Below, piece by piece: positions 56,850-64,000 of a stretch of 64,000 nt of DNA. A program made the position numbers and the translations under genes. The stretch comes from Promethearchaeota archaeon (lineage in GTDB: Archaea; Asgardarchaeota; Lokiarchaeia; Sigyniarchaeales; SOKP01): contig JAEOTZ010000050.1 in NCBI GenBank assembly GCA_016839585.1, forward strand, positions 41,900 to 105,899, read 5' to 3'. The notes beneath the pieces were generated by a model. The model was not told the DNA's origin. It searched no databases and worked only from the letters and a program-made list of their open reading frames with translations. Position 1 is the stretch's first letter. Every line of letters starts with the position of its first letter.

Positions 56850-58094
56850 ATGCCAGAGAAAAAAAGAAAGTTTAAGTATAAGCCCCTATCATTGAAGGAT
56901 ATTCTTAAAGAAATGAAACAGAGCATTGACTTAATGATAGACTTGGCTTATAGCGCAATAAAGTTTAGTAGCAAAGAAATAGCTGATGAGGCTTCCAAGA
57001 TAGAAAATCGTATCCATGAATTAATATTCCTTCTAAACTTGCAAATAATTCAAACCCAAGCTGGAGGAGTAAAAGAAGCTAAAAAATTAGAGCCAATTGT
57101 GGTGATGGGATATTCTATCGATAAAATTTCAGATGCTCTTGCTGACATTGCTAGAGTTGTATATATTAACAGCGATATAAGTGAATTTACACAATTATTT
57201 TGGGATGAGGTTCCAGAACCCATAGTAAAAATTACAGTAAGACAGGGCTGTGAATTTATTGATAAATATCGCAGAGAAATTCATTTTAGGTCTAAGCATG
57301 GAGTTGATCTAATAGCAATTAGGAGAAAAAACAATTGGTTATTTAATAAAGATGAAAAAGTCTTAAGAGATGATAATTTAATCATAAAAGGAGAACTTGA
57401 ACCGATAAGAGAACTTAAAAAAATAGCTAAAGATGAGGGAGAATTCTCTTTCAATTTAGATAATCGAGAAAAAGAACCTGAATTCGATCTTCAAAATCCA
57501 GAAATTTTTGATTCCCTTCAAGATTTAAAAAGAGATTATATCTATATAACTGATATTTCTGAAACTATGATTGAATTGGCTTTAGCAGCTCTTTTTATTA
57601 AGAGTTATGAGGTTGCAGAAGATGTTTTAGAAATGGAAGAAATAATGGATGGGCTTAATATTACATTTGAAAAGGATTTACTAGATTTTGCGCACACACT
57701 TGATTCTCCAAGATCTCTAACGGGTATAATGCGTATTGTGTTTTCATGTGAACAAATTGCTGATGCTGCAGCTCATATAGCAGAAAATATATTAAAGGGA
57801 TTTGAACCTCATTTTATATTCCAAAAGGCTATTAAAGAAACACCTGAAATCGTTGTTCGAGAAACATTATCAGAAGACTCCTACTTTAAAGGAAAAACTT
57901 ATAAAGAGCTTCAAGATAAACGCTATAAAAGAGGATTCCACATTATAGCGTTAAAAAGAGAAAATAAATGGATTTACAGTTTTAAACCGGATTTTATTTT
58001 TCATAAAGGTGATTTACTTATTGGTTTAGGTCCTAAAGAGACAGTAGAAGAATGGAGAAGATGCGTTCATCCAGAAATATTTCAAGAGGAATAA
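56850..58094 (+). CDS. PhoU / TrkA-C domain regulator, duplicated
   Basis: 414 residues with two similar halves. Each has a PhoU-like helical bundle (for example MGYSIDKISDALADIARVVY) followed by a TrkA-C domain (GVDLIAIRRKNNWLF...DDNLIIKGE and GFHIIALKRENKWIYSF...GDLLIGLG). TrkA-C domains bind nucleotides such as c-di-AMP and gate transporters. Position 30 bases after the split transporter suggests that it controls it. Confidence 0.82.
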   Translation: MPEKKRKFKYKPLSLKDILKEMKQSIDLMIDLAYSAIKFSSKEIADEASKIENRIHELIFLLNLQIIQTQAGGVKEAKKLEPIVVMGYSIDKISDALADIARVVYINSDISEFTQLFWDEVPEPIVKITVRQGCEFIDKYRREIHFRSKHGVDLIAIRRKNNWLFNKDEKVLRDDNLIIKGELEPIRELKKIAKDEGEFSFNLDNREKEPEFDLQNPEIFDSLQDLKRDYIYITDISETMIELALAALFIKSYEVAEDVLEMEEIMDGLNITFEKDLLDFAHTLDSPRSLTGIMRIVFSCEQIADAAAHIAENILKGFEPHFIFQKAIKETPEIVVRETLSEDSYFKGKTYKELQDKRYKRGFHIIALKRENKWIYSFKPDFIFHKGDLLIGLGPKETVEEWRRCVHPEIFQEE

Positions 58095-58101
58095 AATCTA
58101 G

Positions 58102-58701
58102 ATGAGATGGAACATGGAAAAGAATAAGATCTATGATAGATTAAAAAAGACATTAATTGAAATTGCTAATCAAATCAATATAAATTCCGATACGATTGAT
58201 TTTGATAAGATTTTAGAATTAGTTAATCTAATTTTTACAATAAAATCTGAAAATAATAAAGTATTTGTATATGGGGCAGGGAGATCTGGTTTTATAGGGC
58301 GTTGTTTTGCTCAAAGATTAATGCATTTAGATATTAATTCTTGCTTTATTTCTGATGCCGTTACACCTCGCTATACTAAAAAAGATCTTCTTATTTTAAT
58401 TAGTGGCAGCGGAGAGACAGCATCCCCCGTCGCAATAGCAAAAAATGCTAATGAAATTGGCGGAAAAATTATATTATTTACAACAAAACCCGATAGTTCA
58501 ATTGGAAAATTAAGTGATATAGTTATAGAAGTTATAGGAAAGAGTAAAGATGTAGCAATAACTAAGGAATCTCTTGCTCCCTATACAAGTCTATTTGACA
58601 TTTCTACATTATCGGTTTTAGATGCAATTGGAAGTGTTTTAATGAATGTTTTAAACGTTTCTGAAACTGACATTGATAAACGTCATGCTTCAATTGAATA
58701 A
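58102..58701 (+). CDS. 6-phospho-3-hexuloisomerase
   Basis: SIS-domain isomerase converting hexulose 6-phosphate and fructose 6-phosphate. It shows VYGAGRSGFIGRCFAQRLMH and LISGSGETASPV, the sugar-phosphate pocket, and is 199 residues long, the family size. In archaea it works with hexulose-phosphate synthase to make ribulose 5-phosphate from fructose 6-phosphate (reverse RuMP). The synthase is not in this window. Eight bases after the regulator gene, so part of the transporter operon. Confidence 0.85.
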   Translation: MRWNMEKNKIYDRLKKTLIEIANQININSDTIDFDKILELVNLIFTIKSENNKVFVYGAGRSGFIGRCFAQRLMHLDINSCFISDAVTPRYTKKDLLILISGSGETASPVAIAKNANEIGGKIILFTTKPDSSIGKLSDIVIEVIGKSKDVAITKESLAPYTSLFDISTLSVLDAIGSVLMNVLNVSETDIDKRHASIE

Positions 58702-58736
58702 AAATCTAAGTAAAAATATTTCAAATAAGCAAATCA

Positions 58737-59177
58737 TTAAATTGATTTAGTCTTTTCTTCATTTCTTAATATCTTCATTAATTTATCAATAGTTTTTAAG
58801 CTAGGTTTCCATGTTAGTGTCTTTTTTGCTTCTTTTTCTGTAGACCATATATATTTTTCATGTTCATCACTTAAAACTATTTTAATTTCATTACTAACTT
58901 CGGCAGCAAAACAAATATCTCGCATTTTCATGAGAATTCCATTTTTTGGTTCTTTATAGGTAAAAGTATAATCTAAATCATATATCTTCTCTAATTTTTC
59001 AATTCCAGTTTCTTCCATAATTTCTCTTTTAACTGTTTCTATTGGTCGTTCTCCTTTCTCTAAACCTCCGCAAACAGGTTGCCAATATCCACTTCGTTCA
59101 GGAGTTCTTTTAAGAATTAAAAATTTTAATTCTGGAGTTCTGGTAAAAATAATTACTTGGATATTTGTTCTAAGCAA
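58737..59177 (-). CDS. NUDIX hydrolase
   Basis: Complete NUDIX box at residues 37-59 (G-x5-E-x7-RE-x2-EE-x-G-[IV]). Length 146. The TPERSGYWQPVCGGLEKGE region is common in NUDIX enzymes that hydrolyse dihydroneopterin triphosphate or related nucleotides; specificity is not fixed by motif. TTG start. Confidence 0.85.
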   Translation of the reverse strand: MLRTNIQVIIFTRTPELKFLILKRTPERSGYWQPVCGGLEKGERPIETVKREIMEETGIEKLEKIYDLDYTFTYKEPKNGILMKMRDICFAAEVSNEIKIVLSDEHEKYIWSTEKEAKKTLTWKPSLKTIDKLMKILRNEEKTKSI

Positions 59178-59284
59178 AATATATCATACTACTTTTTTAA
59201 ATCAAAAATTTATGAAATTTCCACATATGAAATAATAAAAATTTAAATATATTATTGTGCATTTTAAATAAATTGGTGAAATTT

Positions 59285-59683
59285 ATGAATAATTTAATAG
59301 AAGTTAAATATATATCTTCTAAAAAAGGGAAAGGTATATTTGCTAAACAAAATATAAAGAAAGGGACTATTATTGATATTGCAAATGTTGTGCTTATTCC
59401 TAATAAAGATTATAAACTAATTAAAAAAACAGTCTTATACAATTACTGCTATATCTGGGAAGACCCAAAACTTAAACCAGAATATAAAAATGCTATATCA
59501 TTAAGTATTAGCCAATTTATGAATCACTCTTATGAACCTAATATAAAATACGTTTACGATTATAAGAATAATAAAATAGAATATATTGCATTACATAATA
59601 TTTCTAATGGAGAAGAATTAACAGTAAATTATAATGGACTTGTCAAGGATAAAAGTCCTGTTTGGTTTAAAGTTGAGGAATAA
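59285..59683 (+). CDS. SET-domain protein-lysine methyltransferase
   Basis: 132 residues, a minimal SET fold: GKGIFAKQNIKKGTIID at the start, SQFMNHSYEPNI (the NHS-x-x-PN SAM motif) and SNGEELTVNYNG at the end. There is no pre-SET or post-SET zinc region. It would methylate a protein lysine, histone-like or other. I start at ATG 59285 because GGTGA lies six bases before it; the TTG at 59255 adds ten poor residues. Confidence 0.82.
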   Translation: MNNLIEVKYISSKKGKGIFAKQNIKKGTIIDIANVVLIPNKDYKLIKKTVLYNYCYIWEDPKLKPEYKNAISLSISQFMNHSYEPNIKYVYDYKNNKIEYIALHNISNGEELTVNYNGLVKDKSPVWFKVEE

Positions 59684-59686
59684 ATT

Positions 59687-60553
59687 TTATTTTCTTAAAG
59701 ATTTAAGAATGGTAATGTTCATAATATCTTCTCTAATATCTTTACCTTTTGGAGTTTCTAAAATTCCAGGATGATTTTCAAATCTATCATCATTGATAAA
59801 AAATCCAAAAGGTTCTTTTCCAATTTTACCTTGTCCTATATGCGTATGCCGATCAACTCTAGATCCTAATTCTTTATCAGTATCATTTAGATGAAAAGCA
59901 AAAAGGTATTTCAACCCAATGGTCTCATCAAATTCATCCCACATTTCATTATATTTTTGTTTAGAAGAGAAATCATAGCCAGCTGCAAATGAATGTGCTG
60001 TATCAAAGCAAATACCTATTCTATCTTTATTCTTTATATTATTAAAGATTGTTTTAAAGTGATGAAATTTATTACCTAATCCCTTCCCTTGTCCAGCAGT
60101 CGTTTCCAATAAAATTGTTACTTTTGAATCTTTTGTCTCATCTATTAATTTATTTAATTGATAAGCTATTTGAATAAGTGCTTCTTTTTTAGAAATTTCT
60201 TTTTTATCACTTATAGGAATAACTCCAGGATGCATATTTTCATATTCAATCCCTAATTGGTCCACTTTAATAAGCTCATCTAACATAGCATTATAAGATT
60301 TTTCTAGTTTCTCATCATCAATGCTTGCTAAATTTATCAAATAACTATTATGAGAAATGACTGGCCAAATCTCATTTTTTAATTCATCTTTTTTTTTGAC
60401 AAAATCATCAATATCTTCTTGTTCTAAAGGTTTTGTTGACCAAGAACGTACATTTCTAACAAAAACTTGAATCGCTTCACATCCGAGTTCTTGACCCTTT
60501 ACAAATGCCATATATTTACCACCTGTAACACTCATATGAGCTCCTATTCTCAA
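59687..60553 (-). CDS. nfo: Endonuclease IV
   Basis: AP endonuclease of base excision repair, cutting 5' of abasic sites. It has RIGAHMSVTGGKY at the start, the metal residues in NMHPGV, ETTAGQGKGLG, CFDTAHSFAAGYD and HLNDTDKELGSRVDRHTHIGQG. Full length at 288 residues. It converges on the SET gene with a few bases between. Confidence 0.93.
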   Translation of the reverse strand: MRIGAHMSVTGGKYMAFVKGQELGCEAIQVFVRNVRSWSTKPLEQEDIDDFVKKKDELKNEIWPVISHNSYLINLASIDDEKLEKSYNAMLDELIKVDQLGIEYENMHPGVIPISDKKEISKKEALIQIAYQLNKLIDETKDSKVTILLETTAGQGKGLGNKFHHFKTIFNNIKNKDRIGICFDTAHSFAAGYDFSSKQKYNEMWDEFDETIGLKYLFAFHLNDTDKELGSRVDRHTHIGQGKIGKEPFGFFINDDRFENHPGILETPKGKDIREDIMNITILKSLRK

Positions 60554-60637
60554 CTTAAATACAACCTTTAAATTTTATCATTGAATTAAAAATTGATTTT
60601 ATTATAGGTAAGATAAAGAAAAAAAATATTTTAATTA

Positions 60638-61816
60638 CTATGATTTCTCAGTAATCTCAAAATCTAAACCATCTAATATCTCTATTAAATCTATTACTTC
60701 AAGATTTATATTGAATTTATCATTTGAATCTTGCAGATTGGTTCTACAAAAAGGACAAACTGATGATATTACCGTCGCTCCTGTTTCTTTCGCTTCTTCA
60801 AGCCTTTCTTTTGAGATTTCAAGAGCCCAATCTGGATATCCAATCTTAACTCCACCACCCGCCCCACAACACCATGCATTTTCTTTATTTCTTTTCATCT
60901 CAACAAAGTTAATTCCTGGAATTTGTTTATAAACATCCCTAGGGACCTCATATAATCCCATATGTCTGCCTATATGACAAGGATCGTGATAAGTGAGTAT
61001 TTTATTATATTCTGATTTAAATTTTAATTTCTCTTCATCTAATAACTCTTTGACTAATTCAACCGTGTGATATATTTCAAAACCATAATCCGCTCCAAAT
61101 TTTATCCAGTCTTTTTTTAATGTTCGATAACAACCAGCACATGAAGTAATTACTTTTTTAGCTCCAGTATTGTTAATCTGAGTAATATTGTAATTTATAA
61201 AATCTTTTACGGGACTTATTTGCCCTGTTCGGATTATGGGACTACAACAACAATGTTCATCGATCAATGTGAAGTTAATATTTGCTTTTTTAAGGAATCT
61301 TAGAGTTGCATCCCTTAGATTTTTTTGACGATAATTAGAGGTACATCCTATAAAATAAACCCATTCTGCTTCATCAGGTAAATTATACTTTTTTTTTAGA
61401 TGTTCATTATCAGAATTAGGCTCATCATATGGATTATACTTTTCTGGATTTATAGTTCTTTCTAATAAAGCTTTTTGTCTCTCAGGACAAAATCCACTAT
61501 TAACTGCTTCAACTCGAGCGGCCTCAATCATATCAACTAGAAAATCATTAAATTTTTCGAATCTACAATTCTCAATACAATTGCCACATGTGCTACAAGC
61601 ATAAATCACATTAGCGAGTCCTTGACTCCAAGGAATCTCACCACTTATAATGCCATAAATAAGCCACAATCTTCCTCCTGTACTATAAGTTTCAAACCTG
61701 TACTTTTTATAACTTGGACAATTAAAATCAGAATAATCGTGAGTAAATTTACAATAACCACAGCGGAAGCATCTATGAATAATGTCTTTCCAATCTTGTT
61801 TTTCTGTTATTGTAAT
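60638..61816 (-). CDS. CCG-domain iron-sulfur oxidoreductase subunit (GlcF/HdrD-like)
   Basis: Two CCG domains: CCCSPIIRTGQISP preceded by a Cys motif, and WCCGAGGGVKIG preceded by YHDPCHIGRH, the heterodisulfide-reductase-D type cluster site. N-terminal Cys groups are RCFRCGYCKFTHD with FNCPSY and ACSTCGNCIENC. The first in-frame TTG (61669) would lose the first Cys group. The frame is open to an ATT overlapping the TAA of the preceding gene (TAATT), with GGGAGGTGA upstream, so AUU is the likely start. It passes electrons from the FAD oxidase encoded before it. Confidence 0.85.
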   Translation of the reverse strand: MTITEKQDWKDIIHRCFRCGYCKFTHDYSDFNCPSYKKYRFETYSTGGRLWLIYGIISGEIPWSQGLANVIYACSTCGNCIENCRFEKFNDFLVDMIEAARVEAVNSGFCPERQKALLERTINPEKYNPYDEPNSDNEHLKKKYNLPDEAEWVYFIGCTSNYRQKNLRDATLRFLKKANINFTLIDEHCCCSPIIRTGQISPVKDFINYNITQINNTGAKKVITSCAGCYRTLKKDWIKFGADYGFEIYHTVELVKELLDEEKLKFKSEYNKILTYHDPCHIGRHMGLYEVPRDVYKQIPGINFVEMKRNKENAWCCGAGGGVKIGYPDWALEISKERLEEAKETGATVISSVCPFCRTNLQDSNDKFNINLEVIDLIEILDGLDFEITEKS

Positions 61817-63201
61817 TATTTATTCACCTCCCAATTTCCTGGATTCATTATTCTATTTGGATCGAGAGTGCTTCGTATTGTGTTATACAATTTTTTATAG
61901 TTAGGATCCATTTTTTCAAGAATTAATTGTTGTCCTACTAATTCTGCTTTCCAAGGAATCCCTCCTAACTCCAAAGCTAATTTATTAGTTTCATGTAAAG
62001 CATTTCTAGCATTTTCCATATCTTTAGGATCCGCACGGTTAAATGAATAAGAAAAAAACATTACAATATTGTGAGTTCCTCCAATCAGCCTTGATCCTAA
62101 TGTTGGTATGATTCCATATTTTTTTGAGATTTCAGCACCTCTCTTATAGGCTTCAGGAATATTTTCTAGAGGCATATTTGCTCCAACGTATTCAAAACCA
62201 CCGCCTTTTCTAAAATCTGCTGCTGTTGCTGCAAATATCGGCTTTTCTAAATAAGCTGTTCTAATTCTATCAGGAGTCTTCATATATCTTGCTTTAGCTT
62301 TACGATATACACGTTTAAAGCTTTTGATATGAGAATCTATCTCCTCTTGAGATTCACCTGTTACATAAGCTATAACAAAAACATAACCTTTCATCCAATC
62401 AGGTTTGTCTTGCTTCCCAAGCAAAACATCTTCGGCTAAGCCAGTTTCAGTAATTTTTAAGAGAATATTAGGGATATCTTTTGGATCATTCAATAAACCA
62501 AAAACAACTTCTCTAAATTTTGGTTTATCAAACAATTGAATTGAGAGTTTAGTAATAATTCCCATAGTACCAAATGAACTAATAAATAAACCAATAAGAT
62601 CTGGGATAGGTCCTCTTGCAAACCAAAACTTAGAAACTGCGCAGGAACCAAGTTTACAGACTTTGCCATCTGGTAACACAACTTCTAATCCATTTATCAT
62701 GGCTCCATGATCGCCATACTTTTGAGATAAATATCCTGAACCATGAATGAGTACATTTCCAGCAATAGTGGCTGAAGGAGGAGCATCTGGTACTGGAGGT
62801 TGTAAATTTGGAAAGTTTTCATTTAAATGTGAAAGTAACTGTCCTGAAGTAACTCCCGATTCGATGAGTGCATATTTACTTAATTCATTTATTTCTATGA
62901 TTTTATTCATCCTTTTCATGTCAACTACAATTCCACCTTTTACTGGGATCACTAAACCGCTAAGAGTTAATCCTCCTCCTAAAGGGACCAAAGGAATTTT
63001 ATGTTCGTTAGCTGATCGAACTAAATTTTGGATTTCACCTACTGTACTTGGCATTACAACAAAATCAACTGGTCTTGGTAATGAAGCTCCAGGATCTTGA
63101 GAATATATATAAAGATCTTCAGCTTTATTTGATACAAAATCCTTGCCAACAATATTTTCTAAATCCTTCAAAATTTTTTCTTTATCCATATAGACCAACA
63201 T
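61816..63201 (-). CDS. FAD-linked oxidase (glycolate/D-lactate dehydrogenase type, GlcD-like)
   Basis: 461 residues with the FAD-binding PCMH fold: PLVPLGGGLTLSG, VVDMKRMNKI, PPSATIAGNVLIHGSGYLS and the C-terminal FAD-oxidase domain ending in DPNRIMNPGNWEV. It would oxidise D-lactate, glycolate or another 2-hydroxy acid. The overlapping downstream gene supplies the Fe-S subunit, a pair known from bacteria and archaea. The start may also be the ATG at 63189. Confidence 0.88.
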   Translation of the reverse strand: MLVYMDKEKILKDLENIVGKDFVSNKAEDLYIYSQDPGASLPRPVDFVVMPSTVGEIQNLVRSANEHKIPLVPLGGGLTLSGLVIPVKGGIVVDMKRMNKIIEINELSKYALIESGVTSGQLLSHLNENFPNLQPPVPDAPPSATIAGNVLIHGSGYLSQKYGDHGAMINGLEVVLPDGKVCKLGSCAVSKFWFARGPIPDLIGLFISSFGTMGIITKLSIQLFDKPKFREVVFGLLNDPKDIPNILLKITETGLAEDVLLGKQDKPDWMKGYVFVIAYVTGESQEEIDSHIKSFKRVYRKAKARYMKTPDRIRTAYLEKPIFAATAADFRKGGGFEYVGANMPLENIPEAYKRGAEISKKYGIIPTLGSRLIGGTHNIVMFFSYSFNRADPKDMENARNALHETNKLALELGGIPWKAELVGQQLILEKMDPNYKKLYNTIRSTLDPNRIMNPGNWEVNK

Positions 63202-63379
63202 TTATTTTTTTAAATTTATTCATCCCTTATTGCCTTTTAAGAATAAAACATAAAAGAATCATTTATAATAATAATTCAAAATAGTTTTTAAAATTAATAA
63301 AGCTATCAATTAATTTACATTGAATCAAATTTTATATACATTACAATTAAAATTTTAAAAAATAGAATTATTTAAAAAA

Positions 63380-63925
63380 ATGGGTATTCAAGCAAAAAGA
63401 GAGAACCTATTTCGGATAATTGGTATGATGCTAATTTTAATTGGTTTTACAATTTCCATTTTTTTAGATATTCATGTTGTAGGTGACCCTTTACTAATCA
63501 TTCTTTTGCTTTTAATTGAAATATCATGGTTTTTCCTTTCGCTTTTTTTAAAATTAGAAAAAAACTTTTTTGTAGACCATTTTTTTCAGATATTTCTAGT
63601 CTTATCATGCTTTTCTATATTTTTAATTATAATAGCATCCCTTCTTAGCTCTACCAATTCTGTTTTTTTTACATTTATTTCTAAAGTAATTTCAAATCTT
63701 CTCATTATTGTATGCTGGCATTTCTGTCTTAGTCTTTATAAAAAAGAAAAAATAATTTTCTTTTTTAGTGGAGTTGGTTATGTTTTAATATCTCTAATTT
63801 ATGGAATTAAATTATTAATTATTTATTATACTCTAATCCCATTAATTTTTATAACTACAGGAATAGTATTTATTATTATTTCAGAATTAAATATGAAAAA
63901 AAAGGGTTTATTAACCTATATTTAA
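63380..63925 (+). CDS. Membrane protein, about six spans
   Basis: 181 residues, almost wholly hydrophobic with one short polar loop (LEKNFFVDHFFQI). No family recognised. Its stop is directly followed by the stop of the minus-strand gene at the window end, so the two genes converge without spacing. Confidence 0.55.
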   Translation: MGIQAKRENLFRIIGMMLILIGFTISIFLDIHVVGDPLLIILLLLIEISWFFLSLFLKLEKNFFVDHFFQIFLVLSCFSIFLIIIASLLSSTNSVFFTFISKVISNLLIIVCWHFCLSLYKKEKIIFFFSGVGYVLISLIYGIKLLIIYYTLIPLIFITTGIVFIIISELNMKKKGLLTYI

Positions 63926-64000
63926 TTATTCATCTAATTTTTTCCAGAAATTTTTAAATTCCTCTTTTGGAAACGATACTTTTAATCGCAATGGCTCAGA
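63926..64000 (-). CDS. 3' end of a minus-strand gene, cut by window edge
   Basis: The last 24 codons of a protein enter from the right edge: SEPLRLKVSFPKEEFKNFWK and the end KKLDE before a TAA. Too short to name. Confidence 0.5.
   Translation of the reverse strand, partial: SEPLRLKVSFPKEEFKNFWKKLDE

Overview
This window is very AT-rich and densely coded on both strands, with many TTG and GTG starts and TATA-like promoters. It carries a cluster of proteins typical of Asgard archaea: an actin-family protein (49.1-50.3 kb), a Ras/Rab-like small GTPase (17.9 kb), a GTPase with a longin-like N-terminal region (12.1 kb), a RING-like zinc protein (0.9 kb), a SET-domain protein (59.3 kb) and a leucine-rich-repeat-associated module that I recall from Lokiarchaeota (47.2 kb). 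Two surface proteins end in the same IP-x-YN / hydrophobic / basic tail. Together these point to a Lokiarchaeia-type Asgard archaeon. This is a judgement from gene content, not from a phylogeny.

Layout. 0-6.2 kb: a hydrolase, a RING-like protein, a DUF998 membrane protein, then a run of small minus-strand genes of unknown function that includes two paralogues, a ribbon-helix-helix regulator and a surface protein broken by an in-frame TAA. 6.2-30.2 kb: mostly intact chromosome, with a TrmJ-like methyltransferase, HEAT and coiled-coil proteins, GTPases, an M32 carboxypeptidase, a CDP-alcohol phosphatidyltransferase, an ABC exporter, purD, a HAD phosphatase, a multi-PAS histidine kinase and topoisomerase I. 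30.2-33.4 kb: a debris zone with duplicated 5' ends, a truncated TPR gene, a chimeric ORF and an AlbA_2 fragment. 33.6-45.7 kb: an accessory region with a 1127-residue solenoid protein, a DNA methyltransferase whose start sits in a perfect 27-bp palindrome, a frameshifted beta-helix surface protein, a non-coding stretch rich in inverted repeats and apparently promoter-driven, a CoiA-like nuclease operon and a bacterial-type NAD-dependent DNA ligase.

45.8-52.8 kb: TPR and LRR-associated proteins, then a same-strand group with a winged-helix regulator, a divergent actin, a PIG-L remnant and a proline-rich protein with a WH2-like tail, which I read as a candidate cytoskeletal locus. 52.8-64 kb: a large surface protein; a four-gene operon with a cation transporter split into two SLC41/MgtE halves, a PhoU/TrkA-C regulator and a hexulose-phosphate isomerase; NUDIX and SET proteins; endonuclease IV; and a two-gene FAD oxidase / CCG iron-sulfur unit whose second gene appears to start at AUU.

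The best candidates for something undescribed are the actin with altered catalytic residues beside the proline-rich partner, the structured non-coding element at 42.07-42.16 kb, the palindrome over the methyltransferase start, and the longin-GTPase fusion. I see no rRNA, tRNA or CRISPR array.
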